The notes: a model not told the origin generated them from the letters alone. A stretch of 64,000 bases of DNA from an uncultured Bacteroidia bacterium (GCA_902769875.1 CACXQV010000022.1:74305-138304), one strand, 5' to 3'; numbered from the stretch's first letter, positions 1 through 9,129 are shown. A program made the numbers and translations.

Positions 1-38
1 GAAGACGCAGAAGTAACTAAAAACAAAAGACATCAATC

Positions 39-1280
39 ATGAAGAAAATTAGCACATTTATAATGGCATTGGCATTGGTGCTCGGACTGAGCCAGTGCAA
101 GAAACAGGAAACTCCCGCCACGCCCGATGCCGAGGGCAACAAGGTTTACATCTCCGTGAAGGCTAACGGCAGCAACGGCGGCAACCGTTACGAAGTCTAT
201 GGCGAAACGGGAGGCAGGGTGTATGAAGATTACGACAAAATCTATGTCGGCAACGGCTCCCAGTATCTCGGCACTTTGACATACTATGAAGGCATGTTCG
301 GCGGCGAAATCACCGAACCCGAACAAGGTGAATTTCTTTACTTCTATTTCATTGGCGGCGGCCATGAACTTTCGATCCAACCAGGACAAACATCTTATGA
401 CGTTGACATTTCCGACCAGCGTAGTGACGACAGGGGGTCTATGAATCTTCCCGTTTTGGCGTTTGGCCAATCGACCACAACCTATTCCGGACCCAACTCC
501 ACCTATGAATGCACTATGTTGAACAAGTGCGCTTTGGTGTGTTTCCACTACACAGGAGAAATAGAAGAACGCGAGAACGGCCTTGCTGTGGGCAACATCC
601 CTTACATGGCCACCATCGATTTCAGTGACCCGACCAATGGCATCAAGCCGAAGAATACCATCGGCAGCATCACCCTCTATGAAGAGAACTATAACACTTT
701 TTGGGCCATCATGCTCCCTGGAACCAACCTTGCAACAGCCACTGTTGATTTTGGCGAAATCGAGTTTGATATGGAACCACCTACGTCGTTACTCGCAAAT
801 ACCTTTATTAGGCAGAGCATTACGATAAACGACGTCACCTTTGAAAGGGCGTGGGAAGAAGGCGCTTATGTGACTATTTACTTTAATCACCAGTATGGAG
901 CGAACCAAAGTTGCACTTTCTATAACACGGGAGACTACGGAGAAGACATGTTTGTGTGGGAGAGTGGTGAAGGGTATATTGGCTCAGACGGCAACATAGG
1001 CAGGTCGTTGATGATAGATGAAGACGACGAAAACTTGTTGGTCTTCAAGCAGAACTGGGGAGAGGGATACGTGGACATTGATGACAATTGGGATGAAAAT
1101 GGTTTCCAAGTCACCTTTAACAAGGAAACCAAAGAATGTACCCAGTGGTATGGCCCAGGGGTGGCACAGATATTTCAAGACCACTGGTATGATCCTTATG
1201 GCCCTCCTGCTTTCACCCGTCTCGTAATAAACGGCGTTGATTTTACCGACCAACTGATCATACTACCAGTAGACGAGTGA
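39..1280 (+). CDS. Surface lipoprotein, fimbrillin-like in style
   Basis: A 413-residue protein that begins with a lipoprotein signal: a charged start, a hydrophobic stretch and a lipobox ending in LSQC near residue 20, so the mature protein should be lipid-anchored and probably exposed at the surface. The rest is rich in Tyr, Gly, Asn and acidic residues with alternating beta-type patterning. The segment around residues 45-110 (a Tyr-rich region, then GTLTYYEGMFGG) resembles the N-terminal part of Bacteroidales fimbrillin-like proteins, but I cannot assign a family securely. No enzyme motif is visible. It is followed by a 12-bp-arm inverted repeat and about 600 bp without a gene. Confidence 0.75.
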   Translation: MKKISTFIMALALVLGLSQCKKQETPATPDAEGNKVYISVKANGSNGGNRYEVYGETGGRVYEDYDKIYVGNGSQYLGTLTYYEGMFGGEITEPEQGEFLYFYFIGGGHELSIQPGQTSYDVDISDQRSDDRGSMNLPVLAFGQSTTTYSGPNSTYECTMLNKCALVCFHYTGEIEERENGLAVGNIPYMATIDFSDPTNGIKPKNTIGSITLYEENYNTFWAIMLPGTNLATATVDFGEIEFDMEPPTSLLANTFIRQSITINDVTFERAWEEGAYVTIYFNHQYGANQSCTFYNTGDYGEDMFVWESGEGYIGSDGNIGRSLMIDEDDENLLVFKQNWGEGYVDIDDNWDENGFQVTFNKETKECTQWYGPGVAQIFQDHWYDPYGPPAFTRLVINGVDFTDQLIILPVDE

Positions 1281-1333
1281 TCATACAACAATAATCACCG
1301 TTTTTGGCCTTGTCAAAGGTCAAGCGACAGTTT

Positions 1334-1374
1334 ATGCAGAAGGCGGCCTTCGTTTTGAGGGTCGCCTTCTGCAT
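1334..1374. terminator. 12-bp-arm inverted repeat downstream of the lipoprotein
   Basis: ATGCAGAAGGCG at 1334-1345 is perfectly complementary to CGCCTTCTGCAT at 1363-1374, with a 17-nt loop. There is no clear T-run, so it may be a weak terminator or an mRNA 3' stabiliser rather than a classic intrinsic terminator. Confidence 0.45.
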
Positions 1375-1484
1375 ATCATCGAGGTTTACTATGAGGTCAA
1401 TTGAGGCAAATACTGGCACAGACGAAGACATGGCGTAGGGCTGTCGCATTGCGGCAGCCGCGTAGGGAGTCCGTATGCCTGTCG

Positions 1485-1734
1485 GGGTGCTGCCGCAGAC
1501 GAGGCCGTCTGCTAACCCGTTGGTGTTGCCCCCATCATTTCGCAAAAGCGGAATCCACGCGCCCATCATTGCGGGCTTGACCCTGTGCCTCCTCATTGCG
1601 GGCTTGACCCGCAATCCCTACGCCTATGTACATTCCCACCCTCCAAGACATCGACTATGCATTTGCGGGGACGCAAATGACGACAATGCCAGTCAGGGTG
1701 CTGCCGCAGACGAGGCCGTCTGCTAACCCGTTGG
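1485..1734. repeat. Two identical 39-bp repeats in a 600-bp gene-less stretch
   Basis: Positions 1485-1523 and 1696-1734 carry the same 39 bases (beginning GGGTGCTGCCGCAGACGAGG). Between them a second short repeat, ATTGCGGGCTTGACCC, occurs twice near 1567 and 1597, its second copy forming the palindrome GCGGGCTTGACCCGC. The whole 1281-1879 stretch shows no convincing coding region. It looks like accumulated repeat debris. Confidence 0.6.
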
Positions 1735-1879
1735 GGGTAAAATGACGACAATGAAAAATTCGTTTAATTCGCATAATTCGCCGTTGTTTATCCTTCGCCG
1801 CAGGGTTGCATTGCATTCCATCTGGCAGGGGTTTCATTGCATTCCACCCCTGCCTAATATCCTACGTCACTCCGTGACT

Positions 1880-2206
1880 TCATTTCAACTTCTCGTTATT
1901 CCGATGCCGCTCCCCATCCCGTTGCGTCTTTTTCTCCATGTTTTTGGCGAAGGCATCGGTGAGGTCGACGCCGGTTTGGTTGGCCAAGCAGAGCAGCACC
2001 CATAGGATGTCGGCCATTTCGTCGCCGAGGTCGCGGTTCTTGTCCGATTCCTTGAAGGATTGCTCGCCGTATGTGCGGGCGATGATGCGGGCCAATTCGC
2101 CGACTTCCTCGGTCAGCAAGGCCATGTTGGTCAGTTCGTTGAAATAACGCACGCCGTAGGTCTTGATCCATTCGTCGACGGCGGCTTGGGCTTCTTTTAT
2201 CGTCAT
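1880..2206 (-). CDS. MazG-like nucleotide pyrophosphohydrolase
   Basis: A 108-residue all-alpha protein of the MazG/dUTPase-like superfamily, which hydrolyses non-canonical or excess NTPs to NMP and pyrophosphate. The metal-binding signature is visible: EEVGEL (helix 1 E-x-x-E) around residues 33-38, and DEMAD (E-x-x-D) around residues 62-66. The start chosen is the ATG at 2206 (MTIKEAQ), which begins the conserved domain; an upstream in-frame ATG would add ten unconserved residues. The length matches single-domain MazG-like proteins rather than the two-domain E. coli MazG. It is transcribed alone. Confidence 0.85.
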   Translation of the reverse strand: MTIKEAQAAVDEWIKTYGVRYFNELTNMALLTEEVGELARIIARTYGEQSFKESDKNRDLGDEMADILWVLLCLANQTGVDLTDAFAKNMEKKTQRDGERHRNNEKLK

Positions 2207-2426
2207 AATGATAGTTCCTTTTTTGTCACAAAACAAGCGAAACCCTCAAAACCTTTTGTCGGGTAAGGGAAACAAGCCAACCGGCTGCTTCCCAGCGGCG
2301 TCAAGGTTGTGGAGCCGCCCGCGTTTTCATTATGGTTTTGCATGTTTTGTAGGTTTTGTGATGCGATTTCGTTGCGTCAAAATTAGATGTTTTTTCGTTT
2401 CCTTCGCCCAATTCGGACAATAATCG

Positions 2427-2434
2427 TAATTTTG
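2427..2434 (+). promoter_or_regulatory. Bacteroidetes -7 element for the OstA-like gene
   Basis: TAATTTTG followed by CGGC matches the TAnnTTTG consensus of the Bacteroidetes housekeeping sigma factor and lies about 18 bp before the gene start. Confidence 0.6.
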
Positions 2435-2451
2435 CGGCATTAATTGAAGTG

Positions 2452-4131
2452 ATGAAAGCCAAGTTGTTGCTCATAGCGTCGTTTTTCCTCCTGTTGTCGC
2501 AAATCGTTGTGGCTCAGGAGCAAGACAGCGTGCAGCGCAAGAAAACCCGCATCCATGTCGAACATTACGATGTGGCCACTTTCTCCAAAAGCAAGGGCGA
2601 CATGCAGCGGCTGATCGGCAACGTCAGGATGCGCCACGACTCGGCCTATTTCTTCTGCGACTCGGCCTATTTCTTCGAGAAGACCAACAGCTTCAACGCT
2701 TTCCAGAATGTGCATATCATCGTCAACGACAGCGTTGAAATCTTCAGCGATCTGCTTGACTATGATGGCAATACGCGCTTTGCCGAGTTTTTCGACCATG
2801 TGAAACTGATGGACGACTCCACGACCTTGCTCACCGAATACCTCACCTATGACCGCAACCTGCATTTGGCCTGCTACCCCGACAGCGCTACCACCTATCG
2901 CGGCGACAAGACCCTCATCAGTTGCATCGGCTACTACCGCGATGACCTCAAGGAGTTCTCGTTTTTCGAAAACGTGGAGGTCACCAGCCCGAAATACCAA
3001 ATGTTCACCGACACCTTATATTATAATACCAGCATTGAGAAAATGTGGTTTGAAGGGCCGACAATCATTATCAACGAGGAGAACACCTTGAACGGCGAGC
3101 ATGGCTATTACCTTGTGGATGAGGATATAGCATTCTTGGACAAAAGGCCGGTGATGCGCAACGAAACCCAGCGGATGACGTCGGACTCGATGTATTACAA
3201 CCGCAATCTGGGCTTGGCCAAGGCCTACGAACATGTCGATATGGTTGACACCTCCTACAAGGTAGTCATGCGTGGCAACTATATGGAAATGTGGGAGAAC
3301 CGAGGCCTCAGCTTCGCCACCGATAGCGCATACGCCATCAGCTACGACACCGACAACAGCGACTCGCTTTTCATCCACGGCGACACGCTGTTCATGCACT
3401 TCAACAAGCAAAAGGAAGAGGTCGAGAAACTCATTGCGAGGCGCAATGTGCGTTTTTTCAAGAGCGATATGCAAGGCAAATGCGACACCTTGACCTATTT
3501 GATGACCGACTCCATCATCAGGATGCGCGTCAATCCCATACTTTGGGCCGAGGACAGCCAAATGAGCGGCACCGACATCGACATCAAGCTCAAGGACCAA
3601 AGCATAAATTGGGTGCTGCAAAAGGGCAACGCCTTCATCATCTCTGAGGACTCGATTGAAGGATACAACCAAATAAAAGGCACTGACATCACTTCGCGGT
3701 TCAAGAACGGCAGCATCCACCGCGTCAACGTTGACGGCACCAAGGCCGAGACCATCTATTGGATTCGCGACGACGACGGCTCGCTCATCGGCATCGATGT
3801 GTCGAACTCCGAGACGATGGTCATCGAAATGGAGAACCAAAGCATCTCAATCATCAAAGGGTTCAAGGCAATCAATGAAACGATGTATCCGGAGGATGAC
3901 CTGAAGGAGTCGTCGCGCTATCTGCAAGGCTTCAAGTGGCACGACGAGGCCCGTCCCCGCGACAAAGACGACATTTTCCGCCGCATTGAGGCCGAAATGC
4001 CCAAGGCTGCACCTGTTGAAACGCCTCGGAAGGAGGAAGTTGAAAATGAGGCCAATGCAGAAGAAAAGGTGGAGGAACCGAAAGAGGAAACCCAGCTGAA
4101 ACGGCATCGGGAGAGAAAGAATCCGGAATAA
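2452..4131 (+). CDS. OstA-like protein (LPS transport family)
   Basis: A 559-residue protein with a cleavable signal peptide (hydrophobic residues about 5-22 ending in VVAQ). The body is a long series of short beta repeats with the OstA/LptA/LptD-N pattern, for example HYDVATFSKSKGDMQRLIGN and repeated blocks of DS-AYF-DSA, NVxI, and YxxGxxL. In Bacteroidetes such large OstA-like proteins are thought to take part in lipopolysaccharide transport across the periplasm as a beta-jellyroll bridge. The C-terminal 60 residues are highly charged (Glu/Lys-rich) and probably disordered. The start is the ATG at 2452; a GTG lies directly before it. A clear promoter sits upstream. Confidence 0.8.
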   Translation: MKAKLLLIASFFLLLSQIVVAQEQDSVQRKKTRIHVEHYDVATFSKSKGDMQRLIGNVRMRHDSAYFFCDSAYFFEKTNSFNAFQNVHIIVNDSVEIFSDLLDYDGNTRFAEFFDHVKLMDDSTTLLTEYLTYDRNLHLACYPDSATTYRGDKTLISCIGYYRDDLKEFSFFENVEVTSPKYQMFTDTLYYNTSIEKMWFEGPTIIINEENTLNGEHGYYLVDEDIAFLDKRPVMRNETQRMTSDSMYYNRNLGLAKAYEHVDMVDTSYKVVMRGNYMEMWENRGLSFATDSAYAISYDTDNSDSLFIHGDTLFMHFNKQKEEVEKLIARRNVRFFKSDMQGKCDTLTYLMTDSIIRMRVNPILWAEDSQMSGTDIDIKLKDQSINWVLQKGNAFIISEDSIEGYNQIKGTDITSRFKNGSIHRVNVDGTKAETIYWIRDDDGSLIGIDVSNSETMVIEMENQSISIIKGFKAINETMYPEDDLKESSRYLQGFKWHDEARPRDKDDIFRRIEAEMPKAAPVETPRKEEVENEANAEEKVEEPKEETQLKRHRERKNPE

Positions 4132-4154
4132 CGCCCCGAATCCAAAAAAGTTTG

Positions 4155-4162
4155 TAATTTTG
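4155..4162 (+). promoter_or_regulatory. -7 element for the first TA pair
   Basis: TAATTTTG, 17 bp before the antitoxin start codon, fits the TAnnTTTG consensus. Confidence 0.55.
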
Positions 4163-4178
4163 CGGAAATTTACGAGTT

Positions 4179-4346
4179 ATGGCAACTACCCAAACAAAGA
4201 AAATCAACTGGCTTTTCCCCGACCCTGACGTGGAAGTGACACTGGAGGACTATCGAAACAAAATTCGTGAAGACGAGAAATCGGGCGACATGAGCATCAA
4301 TGAGTTTTTGCGCAAATTAGATTTATGGCTGGCGGAAAATATATGA
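4179..4346 (+). CDS. Small antitoxin candidate of a ParE/RelE-type TA pair
   Basis: A 55-residue protein directly in front of a toxin-like gene, with which it overlaps by four bases (ATGA). It contains a lysine-rich start and an amphipathic C-terminal half ending in FLRKLDLWLAENI. I recognise no named antitoxin family; the assignment rests on size, own promoter, translational coupling and position before a RelE/ParE-fold toxin. Confidence 0.6.
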   Translation: MATTQTKKINWLFPDPDVEVTLEDYRNKIREDEKSGDMSINEFLRKLDLWLAENI

Positions 4347-4672
4347 TGTCGGGCCAACAAAAACCTAAACTGGTTGTTACACAAAACTTTCTGAAAGAGT
4401 TGGAAACCGTAATCATATACGGTCAAACGGTTTTTGGTGATAAAGTTTGTGAGAAATTCCGAAAAGGAGTTATTGCAAGAATCCTTGCGCTGCCCTCGAT
4501 GCCTCATGCCAATCCAATAAACCGATTCGTTGAAAGCACAGAAAGAAAAGTTTATAGAACCATCATCTATGAAAAATACTATGTGATTTATTCCGTCACA
4601 AAAACCAAAATCCGGGTGATTTCTATTGTTCATCAAGCCACAAGCCCCAAGAAACTAAGCAAAATCAAATAA
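4343..4672 (+). CDS. ParE/RelE-superfamily toxin
   Basis: A 109-residue protein of the RelE/ParE fold. Typical features are an N-terminal helix pair (FLKELETVIIYGQTVFGDKV), a central basic strand region (STERKVYRTIIYEKYYVIYS) and a closing strand IRVISIVH followed by a basic tail. RelE members cleave mRNA on the ribosome and ParE members poison gyrase; the sequence alone does not say which. Start chosen at the ATG in the ATGA overlap with the antitoxin; an in-frame ATG 18 bases upstream is less likely. Confidence 0.7.
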   Translation: MMSGQQKPKLVVTQNFLKELETVIIYGQTVFGDKVCEKFRKGVIARILALPSMPHANPINRFVESTERKVYRTIIYEKYYVIYSVTKTKIRVISIVHQATSPKKLSKIK

Positions 4673-4680
4673 TAGAAAAA

Positions 4681-5427
4681 ATGAAAAAACTGATTTTAAT
4701 CCGTCACGGTGAAAGTGAATGGAACAAATTGAACCTCTTTACGGGGTGGACCAATGTCGACCTCTCGGAAAAAGGAGTACAAGAAGCCATCGAAGCAGGC
4801 AAAACGCTGAAAGAAAACGGCTACAAGCCTGAAATCTGCTTCACCTCTTACCTCAAACGCGCCATCAAGACCTTGAACTTGGCCCTCGAAGCCATGGACA
4901 TGGACTGGCTGCCCGTCTACAAGTCGTGGCGGCTCAACGAGAAGTCGTATGGCCAGCTGCAAGGCTTGGACAAGAAGATGACCGCCGAGAAATACGGCGA
5001 CGAGCAAGTGCGCCTGTGGCGTCGCGCCTTCGACGTGCGCCCGCCCGCGCTCGACATGAACGACCCCAAAAGTCCGCGCATGGACCCGCGCTATGCCGAG
5101 CTCACCGATGACCAAATCCCGCTCACCGAAGCCCTTTGCGACACCATCGATCGTGTGATGCCTTACTATGAGAACAACATCATGAAGGCCTTCGAGACCC
5201 ACGACCAAGTGTTGGTGGTGGCCCATGGCAACAGCCTTCGTGGCGTGGTCAAGGTGCTGAAGGGAATGAGCAACGACGAAATCATCGCCTTCAACATCCC
5301 GACGGGAATCCCATACGTCTTCGAGTTCGACGACCAGATGAAGTTGCAGAAAGACTTCTTCCTCGGCGACCCCGAAAAGGTGGCCGCATTGATGGCCGCC
5401 GTCGCCAACCAAGGCAAGGCGAAATAA
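4681..5427 (+). CDS. gpmA: 2,3-bisphosphoglycerate-dependent phosphoglycerate mutase
   Basis: A 248-residue cytoplasmic glycolytic enzyme interconverting 3- and 2-phosphoglycerate. The phosphohistidine motif LIRHGESEWN is at residues 5-14. Other family features are TGWTNVDLSEKG at about 21-32, the SYGQLQGLDK segment, and the second catalytic histidine in VVAHGNSLRG near residue 180. Length matches the dPGM family. It is separated from the next, convergent gene by a strong inverted repeat that serves as a shared terminator. Confidence 0.95.
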   Translation: MKKLILIRHGESEWNKLNLFTGWTNVDLSEKGVQEAIEAGKTLKENGYKPEICFTSYLKRAIKTLNLALEAMDMDWLPVYKSWRLNEKSYGQLQGLDKKMTAEKYGDEQVRLWRRAFDVRPPALDMNDPKSPRMDPRYAELTDDQIPLTEALCDTIDRVMPYYENNIMKAFETHDQVLVVAHGNSLRGVVKVLKGMSNDEIIAFNIPTGIPYVFEFDDQMKLQKDFFLGDPEKVAALMAAVANQGKAK

Positions 5428-5444
5428 TTGGTATTTGCTACGCA

Positions 5445-5513
5445 AAGAAATCTGTCAAAAATCATATAAATAGATTTTGAATGATTTTATAAAAGATTTT
5501 TGACAGATTTCTT
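5445..5513. terminator. Bidirectional terminator between gpmA and the convergent gene
   Basis: A perfect 19-bp inverted repeat: AAGAAATCTGTCAAAAATC at 5445-5463 pairs with 5495-5513. The arms are A/T-rich on both outer sides, as expected for a terminator acting in both directions between convergent genes. Confidence 0.7.
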
Positions 5514-5532
5514 GCCCGTTAGGGCAGTCCCA

Positions 5533-6876
5533 TTAGAAAATGTAATTGAATCCGACAAACGTCTTCAGTTTCTCGCCGTCGCGGTTGTCCAAAGCACGTC
5601 CTAAGTCGACGGAAACGACGAGGTTGCGGTTCATGATAAGCTTGAGGCCGCAGCCTGCGCTCATGTGGACACTTTCTTTGTCGCCGCTATAATACATCGA
5701 TTCGTTTCCTGGCAAAGGGTCAAGAACTGCTTCGGCATCCATCATTTCCTTTTCGCGGAATTTTTGTGTCACCATACCTGCATCGAAGAAGGGATTCAAA
5801 GCCACTATCCAGTTCTGGTTAATGAACTGGAAACCTACGATGCGCCAACGCATTTCCAAATTGGCGAAAGCGAAGCCTTCGCCGAGCACGCCGTTACGAT
5901 TCACGCCGCGCATGGTCACGCTGCCGCCCAAGCCCTCGGTGTACATCTTTTGGAAGAACATGGTGTTCAGGTTGTTGATCATATACCAAGGCGTTTTGCC
6001 CGCGATGCGGTTTTGGGCACCCAAGCGATAGGCGAAGGTCAGCTTGTCTTTATAGACTGGGATGTAATGTCTCCAAAGGAAGGTGAACGACAGGTTGCTG
6101 TAATCCTTGCGGTCGATGAAGTCGGGAGCGCCCACTAATGTGGCTTCAGCATAAATGCCTTTGGTCGGGTCGCTATTGTGGTCGCGGCTGTCGTACAACA
6201 TGCCGAGACGGATTTGGGTGGTGTTGCCGCCATGGGCCTCATCTTTCTTGATGACATTGGCATCTTTATAATATTCATACAGCGTTACTTGATTTTCATA
6301 GCCTTCCAAGTTGATGCGGTCGACTTTGGTGTTATAGTATGCCAAGCCTGCCGTCCAATAGAGGTTAGGCACGCCAAAGAAAGGCCTCTGCATACTACCC
6401 ACAAAACGGAATTGGTTGCGGTTGATGAAGTGATAGCCGCTCTTGACTCCTTCAATGCCTGCGTATGGGTCGAAGGTGCTGGCCTCGAAGCCGTTGAAGC
6501 CAAAGAACTCGTATTTCTTGGCGTAGAAATAAGTCACGTCGAAGAAGAGTTTGGTGTTTTTCACGACGTAAGGTATGTCGCTGTAGAAGCGGAACACGCC
6601 TGAGCCTTTGGTGTAGCGCGAGGCTTCCACATTGAACTTGTAGTTGTAGCGAGGATAGCGTGAGCCGTCGCCGAAGTTGAAGATGTCGCAAGTCACGCCG
6701 TACTGGAAGCCCAAGTCGGCATCATAGCCCACCACGGGCAACGGACCGAAGTTCCAGCCTTTCTTGATGATTTCGCCTTTTTCGTTGTAGGTCTTTTCTT
6801 TCTTGGCTTTCTTTTCTTGAGCTATGCCGCCTACAGCCAACAGCAGGGCGAGCATTAATAAAATCGACTTTTTCAT
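5533..6876 (-). CDS. Outer-membrane beta-barrel protein, BamA/Omp85-like (surface antigen D15 type)
   Basis: A 447-residue protein with a signal peptide (MKKSILLMLALLLAVGG, cleaved near IAQ) and a C-terminal barrel built from aromatic-rich beta strands. The region QIRLGMLYDSRDHNSDPTKG is typical of the Omp85/bacterial surface antigen domain, and GGSVTMRGVNRNGVLGEGFA carries the RG-containing barrel-interior motif region of that family. The protein ends in an aromatic residue (FNYIF), the barrel-sorting signal. There are no POTRA repeats, so it is a short patatin/BamA-fold relative rather than BamA. Start chosen at 6876, the only Met followed by a signal peptide. Confidence 0.8.
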   Translation of the reverse strand: MKKSILLMLALLLAVGGIAQEKKAKKEKTYNEKGEIIKKGWNFGPLPVVGYDADLGFQYGVTCDIFNFGDGSRYPRYNYKFNVEASRYTKGSGVFRFYSDIPYVVKNTKLFFDVTYFYAKKYEFFGFNGFEASTFDPYAGIEGVKSGYHFINRNQFRFVGSMQRPFFGVPNLYWTAGLAYYNTKVDRINLEGYENQVTLYEYYKDANVIKKDEAHGGNTTQIRLGMLYDSRDHNSDPTKGIYAEATLVGAPDFIDRKDYSNLSFTFLWRHYIPVYKDKLTFAYRLGAQNRIAGKTPWYMINNLNTMFFQKMYTEGLGGSVTMRGVNRNGVLGEGFAFANLEMRWRIVGFQFINQNWIVALNPFFDAGMVTQKFREKEMMDAEAVLDPLPGNESMYYSGDKESVHMSAGCGLKLIMNRNLVVSVDLGRALDNRDGEKLKTFVGFNYIF

Positions 6877-6976
6877 ATTGGTTATTTTTATTGTCGGTTT
6901 GCGTGGCTGTCGTACCACGGCAGCCTTTATTGGTCGTTTTATTGCGGCTGTCACCATGTGACAGCCCTACAAAACG

Positions 6977-7023
6977 CAAAAATAGCATTTTTATCAATTC
7001 GGTGGAAAAATGTGTTATTTTTG
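6977..7023. promoter_or_regulatory. Divergent promoter pair (barrel protein / mntP)
   Basis: CAAAAATA at 6977-6984 reads as TATTTTTG on the minus strand, for the barrel-protein gene. TATTTTTG at 7016-7023 on the plus strand lies 18 bp before mntP. The mntP leader is too short for a yybP-type manganese riboswitch. Confidence 0.5.
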
Positions 7024-7041
7024 TCGCTCAAAATAATCGCC

Positions 7042-7611
7042 ATGACCTTCCTCGAGCTTTTGTTCATTGCCATTGCCCTTTCGATGGACGCCTTTTCGGT
7101 TTCGGTATGCAAGGGATTGACTACCAAGAAGTTCTCTTGGCGTATGGCTTTGACTTGTGCCCTTTGGTTCGGTGGTTTCCAGGCCTTGATGCCCGTCGTC
7201 GGGTATTTTTTGGGTGCTCAATTTGAGGGCTTTATCGATGCTTATGCACATTGGATTGCCTTCGGTTTGCTCTTTTTGATAGGGGTCAATATGATTCGCG
7301 AGGCGGTTTCCGACAAGGAAAGTGATAGGCAGACGAGTTCCCTCGACTTTCATACGATGTTTCTTTTGGCCGTGGCCACCAGCATCGATGCCTTGGCCGT
7401 GGGCGTTTCGTTTGCTTGTGTGCAGGTGGAGTTGTGGTCGTCGGTGGCGCTCATCGGGGTGGTTACCTTCGTTTTCTCCGTTTTGGGCGTGAGAATCGGA
7501 AATGCCTTTGGCTCGAAATTCAAGAAAAATGCAGAGGTTTTTGGAGGTATCATATTGATTATCATTGGGCTGAAAATTATGTTGGAACATATAGGCTCGT
7601 TTTCGGTTTGA
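7042..7611 (+). CDS. mntP: Manganese efflux pump MntP
   Basis: A 189-residue inner-membrane protein with six predicted membrane segments in two homologous halves. Each half carries the family signature: [15 protein letters not shown] in the first and [15 protein letters not shown] in the second, whose acidic residues are needed for Mn2+ export. Length and topology match the MntP family. The start is the ATG at 7042, giving the conserved [13 protein letters not shown] beginning. Confidence 0.93.
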   Translation: MTFLELLFIAIALSMDAFSVSVCKGLTTKKFSWRMALTCALWFGGFQALMPVVGYFLGAQFEGFIDAYAHWIAFGLLFLIGVNMIREAVSDKESDRQTSSLDFHTMFLLAVATSIDALAVGVSFACVQVELWSSVALIGVVTFVFSVLGVRIGNAFGSKFKKNAEVFGGIILIIIGLKIMLEHIGSFSV

Positions 7612-7662
7612 TGAAAATGAAAAAACTGACAAACAATTTGCACATCATATTGAAAAAATGTG

Positions 7663-7670
7663 TAATTTTG
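7663..7670 (+). promoter_or_regulatory. -7 element ahead of the tRNA-Pro-like sequence
   Basis: TAATTTTG followed by CAGC, 16 bp upstream of the tRNA-like sequence. The promoter looks intact, so this locus is probably transcribed and the transcript could also carry the U32 gene. Confidence 0.55.
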
Positions 7671-7685
7671 CAGCGCAAAACGGTT

Positions 7686-7758
7686 CGGGATGTAGCGCAG
7701 CCCGGTAGCGCGCTTCGTTCGGGACGAAGAGGCCGCAAGTTCGAATCTTGTCCTTGGT
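7686..7758 (+). pseudogene. tRNA-Pro(CGG)-like sequence with a broken acceptor stem
   Basis: The D arm (GCGC 7695-7698 / GCGC 7708-7711), anticodon arm (CTTCG 7713-7717 / CGAAG 7725-7729, loop TTCGGGA with anticodon CGG) and T arm (GCAAG 7735-7739, TTCGAAT, CTTGT 7747-7751) are all intact and tRNA-Pro-like. The 5' acceptor strand CGGGATG (7686-7692) should be matched by CATCCCG, but the sequence after the T arm is CCTTGGT, which pairs at only about three of seven positions. The 3' acceptor strand seems to have been replaced, leaving a remnant (or an assembly error). Confidence 0.65.
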
Positions 7759-7805
7759 TTTGCAGGTCTTTGTGCCCGTCGAAAGGCCGACTTAAAGAGT
7801 AGAAG

Positions 7806-9050
7806 ATGAAACAAAACATCGAGATAATGGCTCCAGTAGGCTCATACGAAGCCCTCGCAGCCGCCATACAAGCTGGTGCAGGAAGCGTTTATTTCGGCAT
7901 CGGCAAACTCAACATGCGCTCGCGCTCGGCGAAAAACTTCACCCTCGATGACCTGCGCCAATTGGCCGAAACCTGCAACGAAAACGGCGTAAAGAGTTAT
8001 GTCACAGTGAATACCGTGATTTACGACGAGGAAATGGAGGAAATGCACCAATTGCTCGACGCGATTAAGGCCAACGGCATTTCGGCCATCATCGCCTCCG
8101 ACCAAAGCGTCATCCAATATGCCCGGCAAATCGGCGTTGAGGTACACATGTCCACGCAATGCAACATCACCAACCTTGAGGCCGTGCGTTATTATTCGCA
8201 GTTCGCCGACGTGATGGTGACTGCCCGTGAGTTGAACATCGACCAAGTTCGTTATATCACGGAACAGATTGAAAAACAGCAGATTCGCGGCCCAAAGGGA
8301 GAATTGGTGCGCATCGAGGTGTTTTGCCACGGGGCTTTGTGTATGGCCATTTCGGGCAAGTGCAACCTCAGCCAAGACCTGTTCAATTCTTCTTCCAACC
8401 GTGGCGCTTGTTTGCAACTATGCAGGCGTGGCTACGATGTGCGCGAGCGCGAGGAAGGCTACGAGTTGACCCTTGACAATGAATACATTATGTCGCCGAA
8501 AGACCTTTGCACCTTGCCGTTCTTGGACCGGGTTTTGGATGCAGGCGTAGAAGTGTTGAAAATCGAAGGCCGTGGCCGCTCGGCTGAATACACCAAAATG
8601 ACGGTTTCGGTCTACAGCGAGGCGGTGAAGGCCATCCGCGAAGGCGCATTCACGCAAGAGAAAATCGACGCTTGGATGGAACGGCTGAAAAGCGTTTATA
8701 ACCGTGGCTTCTGGGACGGCTATTATTTGGGCCGGCGCACCTTCGAGTGGTCGAAGCAATACGGTTCGCAAGCCACCCAAACCAAGGAATATATCGGCTT
8801 GATTACCAACTATTACAGCAAGTTGGGCGTGGCCGAAATCCGAATGGACAGCCACGACCTCAAACTTGGCGAACAAATCATGATTATCGGGCCGACCACC
8901 GGCGTTTATGAGGACACTTTGAGCGAAATCCGCGTGGATTTAGGCTCGGTTGAGCAAACCGTCAAAGGCGATTTTTGCTCCATTCCCGTGAAGTCGTTGG
9001 TGAGGCGAGGGGATAAGGTTTATAAAGTGGTAAAAGTTGAAATGATGTAA
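7806..9050 (+). CDS. Peptidase U32 family protein (TrhP/RlhA-type RNA hydroxylation)
   Basis: A 414-residue member of the U32 family. It starts with the conserved [20 protein letters not shown] barrel segment and contains [11 protein letters not shown], the cysteine-bearing [16 protein letters not shown] (about residues 174-189) and [11 protein letters not shown] (about 199-209), and the [11 protein letters not shown] block. These cysteines hold an Fe-S cluster in characterised relatives, several of which hydroxylate tRNA or rRNA using prephenate; others are collagenase-like by name only. A C-terminal beta domain (about 330-414) is present. RNA hydroxylation is inferred from the family. Confidence 0.85.
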   Translation: MKQNIEIMAPVGSYEALAAAIQAGAGSVYFGIGKLNMRSRSAKNFTLDDLRQLAETCNENGVKSYVTVNTVIYDEEMEEMHQLLDAIKANGISAIIASDQSVIQYARQIGVEVHMSTQCNITNLEAVRYYSQFADVMVTARELNIDQVRYITEQIEKQQIRGPKGELVRIEVFCHGALCMAISGKCNLSQDLFNSSSNRGACLQLCRRGYDVREREEGYELTLDNEYIMSPKDLCTLPFLDRVLDAGVEVLKIEGRGRSAEYTKMTVSVYSEAVKAIREGAFTQEKIDAWMERLKSVYNRGFWDGYYLGRRTFEWSKQYGSQATQTKEYIGLITNYYSKLGVAEIRMDSHDLKLGEQIMIIGPTTGVYEDTLSEIRVDLGSVEQTVKGDFCSIPVKSLVRRGDKVYKVVKVEMM

Positions 9051-9121
9051 ATTTTGTGGCATTGTTGTGACCACAATTGAAAAATTGTGTTCTTGTTTCT
9101 TCAAAAACCAGATGAAATGTA

Positions 9122-9129
9122 TATTTTTG
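9122..9129 (+). promoter_or_regulatory. -7 element for the second TA pair
   Basis: TATTTTTG followed by CAGC, 20 bp before the antitoxin ATG at 9150. Confidence 0.55.

Noticed and set aside
7024-7041. Manganese riboswitch (yybP-ykoY) before mntP
   Set aside because: Only 18 bp lie between the -7 element and the start codon, too short for the riboswitch.
7624-7802. Protein-coding frame across the tRNA-Pro-like sequence
   Set aside because: The open frames there are shadows; the tRNA arms explain the conserved sequence.
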